This document shows positions 9,553-18,450 of a stretch of 64,000 bases of DNA, piece after piece (within the stretch, counting starts at the first letter, position 1; the number at the start of each line of letters is the position of its first letter). The stretch comes from JACMLD01 sp047602295 (GTDB lineage Bacteria; Bacteroidota; Bacteroidia; Chitinophagales; Chitinophagaceae). The notes below the pieces were generated by a model. It was not told the DNA's origin. It saw only the letters and a program-made list of their open reading frames with translations, and did not search any database. The stretch lies in NCBI GenBank assembly GCA_047602295.1, contig JASGHP010000001.1:1116001-1180000 (forward strand). The letters run 5' to 3'. Both the position numbers and the translations under genes were made by a program.

Positions 9553-10266
9553 GTGAAGGGAAGAAATATCGTAGTACTCATCCTGCTCATTCTTATTTTG
9601 GATCAGGCGTTGAAATTCTGGGTTAAAACTCATATGCCGCTGAGCGATGATTGGGATCAGTATCATGCCATGCTTACTCCATACGATAAAGGCATCCGCC
9701 CTTTCGGTGGTAGTTGGTTCCAGGTTTATTTTGTAGAAAACTCCGGTATGGCCTGGGGTTGGGAGCTGGGGGGCAACTGGGGTAAAATGATATTGACCCT
9801 ATTCAGGCTGGTAGCAGTTATAGCCGGGGTATTCATTCTTCGAAACTTTATCAGTAAGAAATATAGCCGTGGCTTTATCATCTGCGCCGCTTTAATATTT
9901 GCCGGGGCATTGGGCAATCTTATAGACAGCATGTTTTACGGATTAATTTTTGATGAAAGTACCCGCTTTCATGTAGCACAGTTATTTCCACCAAAAGGAT
10001 ATGCAGGCTTTTTGCATGGCAAGGTGGTTGACATGCTGTATTTCCCCATCATAAAAGACAAATTACTACCCGGTTGGATTCCTTTTATGGGTGGAGAACG
10101 ATTTACTTTTTTCAGCCCTGTATTTAATATTGCCGATGCTTCTATTTCAACCGGTGTTATAGCCATATTGGTTTTTCAAAAACGGTTTTTCAAAAAAGAA
10201 GATGAAGGCAAAGACGCTACTGTAGAAACCAATACCCCGGTGAATGATAATGTGCAGGTGTTGTAA
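9553..10266 (+). CDS. lspA: Lipoprotein signal peptidase LspA (signal peptidase II)
   Basis: An inner-membrane aspartic protease that cleaves the signal peptide of prolipoproteins after lipid transfer. All family boxes are present: DQALKFWVK near residue 17, VENSGMAWG near 62, GALGNLIDSMFYG near 118 (first catalytic Asp), and FNIADASISTGV near 196 (second catalytic Asp). At 237 residues it is longer than the usual 160-170. The extra length lies between the third and fourth boxes, as in other Bacteroidota. The start is GTG. The window encodes many lipobox proteins that would be its substrates (genes at 10400, 21614, 23175, 24674, 45685). Confidence 0.95.
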   Translation: MKGRNIVVLILLILILDQALKFWVKTHMPLSDDWDQYHAMLTPYDKGIRPFGGSWFQVYFVENSGMAWGWELGGNWGKMILTLFRLVAVIAGVFILRNFISKKYSRGFIICAALIFAGALGNLIDSMFYGLIFDESTRFHVAQLFPPKGYAGFLHGKVVDMLYFPIIKDKLLPGWIPFMGGERFTFFSPVFNIADASISTGVIAILVFQKRFFKKEDEGKDATVETNTPVNDNVQVL

Positions 10267-10399
10267 ACATTTGTACATTGCCGTATGTAATTTTAACCAA
10301 CCTTTGGGGCCAGCTCTTCGTATAAAAACATAACAAGACCAGCGGCCGGTCGTAACCCCACTCTATACTAACTGGTCTGATAAAGATAAATTCATAAAA

Positions 10400-11794
10400 A
10401 TGAAGTACTTACAGAGATTATTGGGCTTATTGGCTATAAGTATGGCGATGTTTTCCTGCCAGAAGGAATTCAGCGTAGAAAACAACCCCAACAATTCAAC
10501 CACTGCCCAATGGGAATTTAAAGAAGGTGGCGTTCAGTATAAAGGCCCCATTGATACGGTAACCATAGATACACTAAATAATTTTGCCTTTCTTATCATA
10601 GATGGCCATGCCGCGGATGGCAGCAAAATACGATTGCAGGCTTTCGGCTCCTCCATCAGCCCCGGCGTTTATAAAACGCCTACCAGCATGTTTACCTACG
10701 TAAATGGTTCCAGCACTATTTACCAGACAGACCAAAATGCTACAGATTCATTTACAATCACCATTACAAAGGCTGATAGTTTGAGCGTTACAGGTACGTT
10801 CAATGGCAGGGCTTTAAATGGCACTACACCTAAAACAATAACTGATGGTAAGTTCACAGCCATATTAAAAACTTCCACTGTAACACCGCCTTCAAAAGAT
10901 AGTGGCCAGGTGGTTTTATGGAGTAAGGCAGGTTGCGGTGGCGGCACCAGTACAAGCCCTATAACCGTTTCAGTAAATGGAAAGAGCGGGCAGATTACTT
11001 CTTTTACCAGCACCGAACCTACCACCTGCGATCCGGCCGGTAGCTATAATATCAAATTGCCAGTGGGAGCTTATCCATGGGTGGCAAAATGCGGTACAGA
11101 TTCTGTTACAGGTACTGTAACTGTAACGAAAGGCGGCTGTACTAAAGTGCAGGTTGACTTTACTGCTCTTAGCCTGGAATATTTCCCAATGACTAAAAAC
11201 TCTAACTGGAGTAATTTATATGATGGTGGAACTGCTGCAGATACACTGTATGTTTTAAGCACTGGCAATACAAAATCTCTCACTCTGGGCTCTTCTACCA
11301 ATGCATATAATATTTTTGTGAATAAGGATGGTTCGGGTATGGATAGCAGTTATTATAGAAAATCCGGCAGTTCTTATTATCAGTACATACCAGCTATGGG
11401 TTATATAGATACTGCAAGCCACGATACAATTATTACCCCGGCTTATGAATATAGGTTCCTGGTAACTAATATGACTGCCGGAAGCACGTTTACAGATGGC
11501 CCGTATAATGCGTCAATATATACTTCTGTTGGTAGCGGTTCTATACAGATTGTATTAACCAGTACTGTTTTATCTACCACAGCAACTGAAACTGTAGGTA
11601 CTAAAACATATAACAACGTAATTAAGATAAAAACAGTTTATTCATATGCCTTAGGCACTGGCACCATAGATTATTATGCATCGGAACAGTGGTTTGCACC
11701 TGGGGTAGGCTCTATCAAATACATGGATTATCTGACCGATCCATTTACAACGCCCGATTATACCTTAAATCTTACCAGGGCGACAGTTTATTAG
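10400..11794 (+). CDS. Hypothetical secreted lipoprotein
   Basis: 464 residues, of unknown function. The N-terminus has a lipoprotein signal, with the lipobox MFSC placing the lipidated Cys near residue 20. The mature protein begins QKEFSVENN and is rich in Thr, Ser and Gly, with beta-strand-like repeats. A Cys-containing stretch near residues 178-236 (SKAGCGGG, PTTCDPAG, GGCTKVQVDF) looks like an Ig-like or carboxypeptidase-regulatory-like beta domain. No catalytic motif is recognised. A good intrinsic terminator follows at 11850. It probably sits at the outer membrane or cell surface. Confidence 0.75.
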   Translation: MKYLQRLLGLLAISMAMFSCQKEFSVENNPNNSTTAQWEFKEGGVQYKGPIDTVTIDTLNNFAFLIIDGHAADGSKIRLQAFGSSISPGVYKTPTSMFTYVNGSSTIYQTDQNATDSFTITITKADSLSVTGTFNGRALNGTTPKTITDGKFTAILKTSTVTPPSKDSGQVVLWSKAGCGGGTSTSPITVSVNGKSGQITSFTSTEPTTCDPAGSYNIKLPVGAYPWVAKCGTDSVTGTVTVTKGGCTKVQVDFTALSLEYFPMTKNSNWSNLYDGGTAADTLYVLSTGNTKSLTLGSSTNAYNIFVNKDGSGMDSSYYRKSGSSYYQYIPAMGYIDTASHDTIITPAYEYRFLVTNMTAGSTFTDGPYNASIYTSVGSGSIQIVLTSTVLSTTATETVGTKTYNNVIKIKTVYSYALGTGTIDYYASEQWFAPGVGSIKYMDYLTDPFTTPDYTLNLTRATVY

Positions 11795-11849
11795 AAATAA
11801 AAACATGCCAATATAAAACCAGCCCCCATTGTGCAGAAGGGCATAAAGA

Positions 11850-11870
11850 AACCGCGATAGCGGTTTTTTT
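11850..11870 (+). terminator. Intrinsic terminator after the 10400 lipoprotein gene
   Basis: The stem AACCGC-GATA-GCGGTT is followed directly by a run of T. Confidence 0.8.
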
Positions 11871-12080
11871 ATTTGCCAGAGTCCAACGGCACAATTGTTG
11901 TTTGATTAAGGATAAACTTATTGAATCAGCATTGTGAACATAGATTGATCATCGTTGCACCATGTTCCGTAAAGAATAACCAGAACGTTCCTTTCAATAA
12001 TAGATCATTGCGAGACATATTTAACCCAAACAGTTTTGTTTTAAATGTATAAGATTGTGATGGCAACAAAAACAATAATA

Positions 12081-12110
12081 AAACCCCGCCTTGACAAGCG
12101 GGGTTTTTTG
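12081..12110. terminator. Bidirectional intrinsic terminator
   Basis: The stem AAACCCCGC / GCGGGGTTT has a short loop and a T-run on the plus strand. On the minus strand a T-rich tail follows too, so it can serve the T9SS gene that ends at 12252. Confidence 0.75.
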
Positions 12111-12251
12111 TACAACCGTAAGTTGAGATCTTAATAATCAAAGCCGGTGTCCAACTGCGATGGTGTACAACAGCTATTGCTTACTTAACAATTTACGGGT
12201 ACCAATCAACATCTCATGGTCTTTACCAATTGACATGAGAGCAAACAGCCT

Positions 12252-14519
12252 TTAATTTTTTACCTTAACCAGTTTTTTATTAACCGTATAATTATTTGCC
12301 TGCACCCTTAAGAAATAGGTGCCGTCACTCAATGTTCCTGTTAATTCAAACATCATTTTATTGCCACCGCGATAAAGCGATACATGTTTTTGAAGAACCA
12401 GTTTTCCAAAGCTGTCGAACAACATGATATCAGCAGGCATATCTGTTGGCGCAATGGCTTCAAATGAAATGGCATTGTCAAATGGATTTACCACTGATTT
12501 TATATCAAATCCAATATTGCCAGGATAAAGTGTAATGGTGCGTCCATAAGTAAAGCCGGTTCCTGCAACCATTTTAACGCGATAGTACGTAACGTTTGTA
12601 ATTGCGCTATTGTCAGTAAATGTATAAGTATGCTGGTCGTTCGTTACCGCTCCCAACCCATTTGCAGTGCCTATTTTATCAAAATGTATAGCATCTGTGC
12701 TTTTTTCAATTTCAAAAGACACTTCCGGGGTTTCGCTGGCAGTTGCCCATTCTACAGCAGCTCCGTTATTGGCAAGTTTCGCTTTGCTATATATCAGTTG
12801 ATTGCCCGGCAACGCCGTACAGGTACTGGTTAATACAGTAATGGTAGTGGCAGCATAATAAGAACAATTCGGGTCTGCAAGGCTTGCCGCGGTGGATGCA
12901 ATTTTTATCCGAAACTTTGTATTGTTTAATGATGTACCAGCTAAAAATGAAGGATAGGTAGCTGTATATTGCCATTGACCGCTTACAAGTGTGGGTGAAC
13001 CTATACCTGAAACACCGGTAGGTAGCCACGTAACGCCATTGTCAACACTTTTTTCATACTGCCAATAGACATAGTTTGCAAAATAGCACCTGATAACACT
13101 ATAAATATCTACCTGGTTGCCTACACAAACGGTGATGTTAGGAGAAGGTTTTAAATCCAGGTTAGGAGAACAAGTGGCAAGTGCGATATCGTCAATGGCC
13201 CAATCGTTACCACCACCTCCAGGTGCGTTGTTCCTAATCATAGCGGTAAGCGATGTTTGTGTTGGTCCTGTTAAATAAGTAAAACCTTTTTTCACCCATT
13301 GCCCATCGTAAGCAATATCGCCGGTTGTATAATAATCTGAACCATTAATAGCCAGCGTAAGATTGGGTTTCACACCAGAAGAGTCTCCTAATGCAGTTGG
13401 TATATAACCTGCACCACCAGTAGCACCTTTACCATTTGAGTCGCAACCGCATTTAGAACAAATATTCCTGATCCACAAAGAGAACTCATAGTAAGTATTG
13501 GGGCACAAACCCGTAACAGTTTGGTAGAAGGCCGAGTCTATGCGATAGCTTGCGTTAATCACCAGCATATATCCACCTGTGCTTTTAGCAACAGTATCTG
13601 CAGGCGGATTACCCAGCGCTGTATTTACAGCTCCTGTATGGTCGCCAATAATATCCCATACACCAAATACACGGTGAGATGTAGCCGAAGGATCTGGCTT
13701 TGCCCAACTGTTTACTGTGCTATACCCGGCACCGGTTGTACTGGTATTGTTTGAAACGCCATAATAATAATCGTTTGGATTATTGCCAGAGAAAGTAGCG
13801 TAAGTATATGTAGGCGGTATGTTTGAAGAAGTACCACGGTCTTTGTTTTTACCAAAACCAAATGTGCCATTGAACTCTGTACCAAGAGCATTTGCACCTA
13901 TGGCATTTGCGCATAAACCATAATTGGTAAATATGGTTACATTGTCAGCAGGAAAGGTTGTAGTAGTAATGCTTCCGCTTTTGTAAGTAACAGAACCTCC
14001 ACCAATGTTTACCTGGCTTCCCAATGCAGCAGTTATTTTTACTTTGTAAGATGCTACCATAATGCAGGTGCCACCATAAAAAGATGGTTTATCACTGCTT
14101 TTTATCTGCCCTCTTCTGAATGCTGTAGCTTGTTTGCCGGCAGCAGTGTTATAACCAAGATTAATTCTGATTGCTGTACCAGTAATCCATCCGCAATCAT
14201 CGCCTGCAGCATCTGTAAAAGATTTATAAATTTTGCCTTCATTGGTAAGTACTGCAAGGCTGCCAGGTATGTATGATGTGCCTACAGGTATATTATCGAA
14301 AAAAGCACAACTGTCAAGCGTTCCGGATTTCACCACAAAAGTTGCACGTATTTGCAGTGTATCGCCAGTTTCCATAGTGCCACCGGCAGTTCCTTTGGTT
14401 TGATTGGTATAGCTTTTTCCGTAGTCTACAGTTTGTGCATTGGCAGCAAACGAAATGCAGACCAGGGTAAATAGAAAAAATAATTTGGACAATGAGGGGT
14501 TGGGTAGAGGTAGTGTCAT
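12252..14519 (-). CDS. Large secreted protein with T9SS type A sorting domain
   Basis: 755 residues. A signal peptide ends near VCISFAANAQ (about residue 29). The middle has a long Gly/Thr/Asn-rich region with a carbohydrate-binding-like beta-sandwich segment near residues 300-450, including YYEFSLWIRNICSKCGCD and GNDWAIDDIALATC. The last 80 or so residues form a typical C-terminal sorting domain, with DIMLFDSFGKLVLQKHV and GTYFLRVQANNYTVNKKL. That domain directs export through the outer membrane by type IX secretion. Binding target and function are unknown. It is monocistronic, with a terminator downstream at 12.1 kb. Confidence 0.85.
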   Translation of the reverse strand: MTLPLPNPSLSKLFFLFTLVCISFAANAQTVDYGKSYTNQTKGTAGGTMETGDTLQIRATFVVKSGTLDSCAFFDNIPVGTSYIPGSLAVLTNEGKIYKSFTDAAGDDCGWITGTAIRINLGYNTAAGKQATAFRRGQIKSSDKPSFYGGTCIMVASYKVKITAALGSQVNIGGGSVTYKSGSITTTTFPADNVTIFTNYGLCANAIGANALGTEFNGTFGFGKNKDRGTSSNIPPTYTYATFSGNNPNDYYYGVSNNTSTTGAGYSTVNSWAKPDPSATSHRVFGVWDIIGDHTGAVNTALGNPPADTVAKSTGGYMLVINASYRIDSAFYQTVTGLCPNTYYEFSLWIRNICSKCGCDSNGKGATGGAGYIPTALGDSSGVKPNLTLAINGSDYYTTGDIAYDGQWVKKGFTYLTGPTQTSLTAMIRNNAPGGGGNDWAIDDIALATCSPNLDLKPSPNITVCVGNQVDIYSVIRCYFANYVYWQYEKSVDNGVTWLPTGVSGIGSPTLVSGQWQYTATYPSFLAGTSLNNTKFRIKIASTAASLADPNCSYYAATTITVLTSTCTALPGNQLIYSKAKLANNGAAVEWATASETPEVSFEIEKSTDAIHFDKIGTANGLGAVTNDQHTYTFTDNSAITNVTYYRVKMVAGTGFTYGRTITLYPGNIGFDIKSVVNPFDNAISFEAIAPTDMPADIMLFDSFGKLVLQKHVSLYRGGNKMMFELTGTLSDGTYFLRVQANNYTVNKKLVKVKN

Positions 14520-14913
14520 AGATACAGATTTCCGTTATCGAAGTCTCGAAGCCTGAATAACCGTATCATAAAAATAGAAAATGAAGGGTGTAATTGCAAT
14601 CGTACTAGTACTAGTTAAACACCATTTTTAGCAATAGTATTTCTGTGCTTTTTACATGTTATTGTAAATCAAAATGTATCTGCTGAAGTCACCGAATATT
14701 ACTAAATGGTCATGTTTATTTTTCTCGTATTTACCCTTAGTTGCAGGCCGGTGTTTGCCTGTTTTACGATAAGAAAATACGCTGTAAGCCTGGAATGCTT
14801 TTACAGAGAAGATTGATTTATCAAAAAAGCAGCAGCAAATAAAAAGCCCCGCAACAAATAATTGCAGGGCTACTTTCAATTTTATTAGCTCTAGAACTAA
14901 AGAATGATTGCGA
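14520..14913. other. Intergenic region, 14520-14913
   Basis: This holds the upstream region of the T9SS gene and the fumC terminator. A perfect 12-base palindrome, ACTAGTACTAGT, lies at 14604-14615, about 90 bases upstream of the T9SS start. It could be a regulator site, but nothing supports a named factor. No gene is recognised. Confidence 0.5.
14842..14873 (-). terminator. Intrinsic terminator of fumC
   Basis: On the minus strand, AGCCCTGCAA pairs with TTGCGGGGCT (one mismatch) and is followed by TTTTTATTT. Confidence 0.75.
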
Positions 14914-16315
14914 TTAGTTCAGTTTTCCTACCATTTTTGCAGGGTCTACCCATGCATCAAATTCTTCCGGAGTTACATACCCAAGTTTAACAGCCATCTC
15001 TTTTAAGGTAGTTCCTTCTTTGTGTGCTTTTTGCGCAATCTCTGCTGCTTTGTAATAGCCAATTTTTGTATTGAGCGATGTTACCAGCATCAAAGAATTG
15101 TCTACATGCTTTTTAATATTGGCTTCAATAGGAGCAAGCCCGATAGCACATTTATCGTTGAAGCTTACACAACCATCACCAATAAGACGTGCACTGTGCA
15201 GGAAGTTGTAGATCATTACAGGCTTAAATACATTCAATTCAAAATGACCATTTGCACCGCCAATATTAATAGCAACATCATTGCCCATTACCTGTGCAGC
15301 AATCATGGTAAGCGCCTCACATTGCGTAGGGTTTACTTTGCCTGGCATAATAGAAGAGCCTGGCTCGTTGTCTGGGATAAATATTTCGCCAATGCCGCTG
15401 CGTGGGCCTGATGACAACATGCGCACATCGTTGGCAATTTTCATTAAGCTTACTGCTACTGTTTTTAAAGCGCCATGTGCTTCCACAATAGCATCGTGTG
15501 CGGCTAAAGCCTCAAATTTATTTTCTGCTGTTATAAAAGGAAGGCCGGTAAGTTTTGCAATATGCTTTGCTACATTTTCAGAATAACCATCTGGTGTATT
15601 AATGCCTGTTCCTACGGCAGTACCACCAAGAGCCAGCTCACTTAAATGAGCCAATGTGTTCTTGATAGCTTTTAAACCGTGGTTTAGCTGAGAAACATAG
15701 CCGCTGAATTCCTGGCCAACAGTAAGCGGTGTAGCATCCATAAAGTGTGTGCGACCGATTTTCACCACATTCATAAACGCTTTGCTTTTTTCTGCAAGCG
15801 TATCTCTTAATTTTTCTATACCGGGTATGGTTACATCTACCAATATTTTGTACGCAGCAATGTGCATGGCAGTAGGGAAAGTGTCATTGCTTGATTGCGA
15901 TTTGTTTACATCATCATTTGGATGAAGAAATTTTTCTTTGTCTGATAACTGTCCGCCGTTGAGTACATGACCACGATAAGCAACTACTTCATTCACATTC
16001 ATATTGCTTTGCGTACCGCTACCGGTTTGCCAAACTACCAGTGGGAAATAGGCATCCAGCTTCCCTTCCAGTATTTCATCGCAGACTTTACCAATAAGAT
16101 TCTGATTTCTCTTTACTTAAAACCCCTGCTTCAAAGTTGGTGATAGCAGCAGCTTTTTTCAGGTAAGCAAATGCTTTAATAATTTCTTTAGGCATTTTGT
16201 TGATGTCCTGTGCAATCTTGAAGTTGTCAATGCTGCGTTGTGTTTGTGCGCCGTACATTGCATCCACAGGCACTTTTACTTCTCCCATGGTATCTTTTTC
16301 AATCCGGTATTCCAT
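14914..16315 (-). pseudogene. fumC: Fumarate hydratase class II, disrupted by a one-base frameshift
   Basis: A TCA-cycle enzyme interconverting fumarate and malate. Two reading frames together give the full protein. 16315 to about 16088 encodes the N-terminus (MEYRIEKDTMGEVKVPVDAM to VLSKEKSESYW, then stop). 16002-14914 encodes the rest, including GSSIMPGKVNPTQ, the fumarase/aspartase signature. Between them, the second frame reads on from LIGKVCDEILEGK to VVWQTGSGTQSN, which is normal fumarase. The break lies at about 16097-16103: on the minus strand tcagaatctt replaces an expected tcagatctt (one extra A). Everything else looks intact, so either a recent mutation or a base-calling error is possible. 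Confidence 0.88.
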
Positions 16316-16448
16316 ATCAGTTTTTTAATTTTTCTTTAATGCTGTCAAATGGCCGGTAAAGGTAATGAAATGAATTGTCTGTTGGGTTTTCACCAGTAAA
16401 GGCCATAAGTTGAACTTTGTTTGTTAATAGAATAAACAAGAATAGAAT

Positions 16449-16474
16449 ATGCAAACTTGCGCAAACGGTTGCAT
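16449..16474. promoter_or_regulatory. Possible LacI-type operator upstream of the GH35 gene
   Basis: GCAAACGGTTGC at 16461-16472 is a CG-centred near-palindrome (5 of 6 half-site positions match), like LacI-family operators. It sits inside a wider ATGCAA...TTGCAT inverted repeat. It lies in the 210-base divergent gap between fumC and the GH35 gene, about 50 bases before the GH35 start. No LacI-family gene is in the window. Confidence 0.3.
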
Positions 16475-16525
16475 GTTTTTTCGCTGTGCAGATCACTTAT
16501 TTTTAGTTCCTGAGCCAAACTGCTG

Positions 16526-18331
16526 ATGATGAAAGTGATCTTACTAATGCATTTTTTTGTGTTGATTGTTATAGCTGTATTGGCGCAGCCTGCCCACAAA
16601 TTTGCATTGGGCAAGAGCGATTTTCTGCTTGATGGCAAACCTTTTCAAATCATCAGCGGTGAGATGCATCCCGCACGCATTCCTAAAAATTATTGGCGGC
16701 AAAGAATACAAATGGCAAAAGCAATGGGCTGCAATACCATTGCCGTATATGTTTTTTGGAATTACCACGAGCAGCAACAAGGCGTGTTTGATTTTACTAC
16801 AGAAAACAGGAATATAGCTGAGTTTATACGCATTTGTCAGCAGGAAAAAATGTGGGTGTTGCTCCGTCCCGGCCCTTATGTATGTGCAGAATGGGATTTT
16901 GGCGGATTACCCACATGGTTGCTAAAAATACCAGATATAAAATTACGGTGTATGGATAGCCGTTATATGGCTGCTGTTACGCGTTATGTAAAACGCCTTG
17001 CGCAGGAAGTAAAGCCACAACTGGTAACCAATGGCGGCCCCATACTGATGGTGCAGGTAGAAAATGAATATGGCAGTTATGCTAATGATAAAACCTACCT
17101 GGAAACCCTGCGCAAGCTTTGGATTAGCAATGGCATTAATACACCTTTCTATACAGCAGACGGTCCTACTGCATTTATGCTGGATGCCGGTAATATAGAA
17201 GGGGCAGCAATTGGACTGGATAGCGGAAGCAGTGATGCAGATTTCAACCAGGCATCAAAACATAATCCCAATGTTCCATCATTCAGCAGCGAAACCTATC
17301 CTGGCTGGCTTACACATTGGGGCGAGAAATGGGCCAGGCCCGACACAAACGATCTTAAAAAAGAAATCACTTACCTCTTAAAAAATAAAAAGTCCTTTAA
17401 TCTTTACGTTGTGCATGGTGGAACAAATTTCGGTTTTACGGCTGGTGCTAATGCTTTCTCACAAACGCAATACCAGCCCGATTTAACCAGCTATGATTAT
17501 GATGCGCCGATTAATGAGCAAGGCCGTCCTATTCCCAAATATTATATGCTGCGCAACCTGATACAGCAGTATGTGGATTATAAAATACCTGATGTTCCTG
17601 AAACATTGCCGGCAATAGAAGTGCCCTCTATTACTATGAATGCATTTACTACTATCTGGAAAGAATTGCCTGCGCCTTTACATTATGCACAACCCGTACC
17701 CATGGAAGCTTTTAATCAAAATCAGGGGCTGGTTTTATATAGGACAAAATTAATTGGTCATAAAAGCGGCAAGCTTACTATTACAGAGCCGCACGATTAT
17801 GCCCTGGTTTTTTTGGAAGGGAAATTTATAGATACCATTAAAAGAGATGGCGGCAAATGGACAGTAAGCTTGCCAAAGACAGACGCAAAAGATCCAGTAC
17901 TGGACATACTGGTGGAAGGTATGGGCCACATCAATTTTGCGCAATACATGATTGACAGAAAGGGCATAACGGACAGGGTTACCCTAAATGGGATGACGTT
18001 GATGGACTGGCAGGTATATCCTTTGCCGATGAATGAGAAATTCATTACTGCGCTTAAGCCAAAATACCCTGAAGGATTTCATGATGGAATTTTCTTTAGT
18101 GGTGCTTTTGAACTTGCACAAACAGGTGATACTTATTTTGACATGAGTGCTTACAGCAAAGGCATTGTATATGTAAACGGGCACAACCTCGGTCGCTACT
18201 GGGACATCGGTCCGCAACAAAGATTGTATTGCCCTGCTGATTGGTTAAAAAAGGGAAAGAACCAAATAATAGTTTTTGATCTGCACCAGCAACAAGGTGC
18301 TTCTATAAAAGGTTTTTCAACAGCAGAATAA
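16526..18331 (+). CDS. Secreted GH35 beta-galactosidase
   Basis: A 601-residue retaining beta-galactosidase of glycoside hydrolase family 35, releasing terminal beta-linked galactose. A signal peptide covers about residues 1-20 (VLIVIAVLAQ). The TIM-barrel start FLLDGKPFQIISGEMHPARI is canonical. The acid/base Glu181 is in GGPILMVQVENEYGS, and the nucleophile Glu256 is in SSETYPGW. A galactose-binding-like beta domain follows the barrel and ends in GHNLGRYWDIGPQQRLYCPA. It is the first gene of the plus-strand glycan locus and is preceded by a possible operator. Export to the periplasm is inferred. Confidence 0.93.
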   Translation: MMKVILLMHFFVLIVIAVLAQPAHKFALGKSDFLLDGKPFQIISGEMHPARIPKNYWRQRIQMAKAMGCNTIAVYVFWNYHEQQQGVFDFTTENRNIAEFIRICQQEKMWVLLRPGPYVCAEWDFGGLPTWLLKIPDIKLRCMDSRYMAAVTRYVKRLAQEVKPQLVTNGGPILMVQVENEYGSYANDKTYLETLRKLWISNGINTPFYTADGPTAFMLDAGNIEGAAIGLDSGSSDADFNQASKHNPNVPSFSSETYPGWLTHWGEKWARPDTNDLKKEITYLLKNKKSFNLYVVHGGTNFGFTAGANAFSQTQYQPDLTSYDYDAPINEQGRPIPKYYMLRNLIQQYVDYKIPDVPETLPAIEVPSITMNAFTTIWKELPAPLHYAQPVPMEAFNQNQGLVLYRTKLIGHKSGKLTITEPHDYALVFLEGKFIDTIKRDGGKWTVSLPKTDAKDPVLDILVEGMGHINFAQYMIDRKGITDRVTLNGMTLMDWQVYPLPMNEKFITALKPKYPEGFHDGIFFSGAFELAQTGDTYFDMSAYSKGIVYVNGHNLGRYWDIGPQQRLYCPADWLKKGKNQIIVFDLHQQQGASIKGFSTAE

Positions 18332-18450
18332 TATGTTGTTGTGAAAACCGCTAACGATTGTTTATGCCTCAATGCTATTAAAACTTGTGAACTAAACCAA
18401 CCGATAGAGGCCTTTAAAAAGCCCATCATTTTTTAAAACAACTGCGAAAT

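Larger units (their letters stand above)
11795..12251. other. Intergenic region with two terminators
   Basis: A gap between convergent genes. It holds a plus-strand terminator at 11850-11870 and a bidirectional one at 12081-12110. Nothing else is recognised. Confidence 0.6.

Noticed and set aside
11689..11937. A small plus-strand frame after the lipoprotein gene
   Set aside because: It overlaps the lipoprotein gene in another frame and spans its terminator.
14604..14615. ACTAGTACTAGT palindrome as a known operator
   Set aside because: It is a perfect palindrome but short, single-copy here, and matches no factor I can name.
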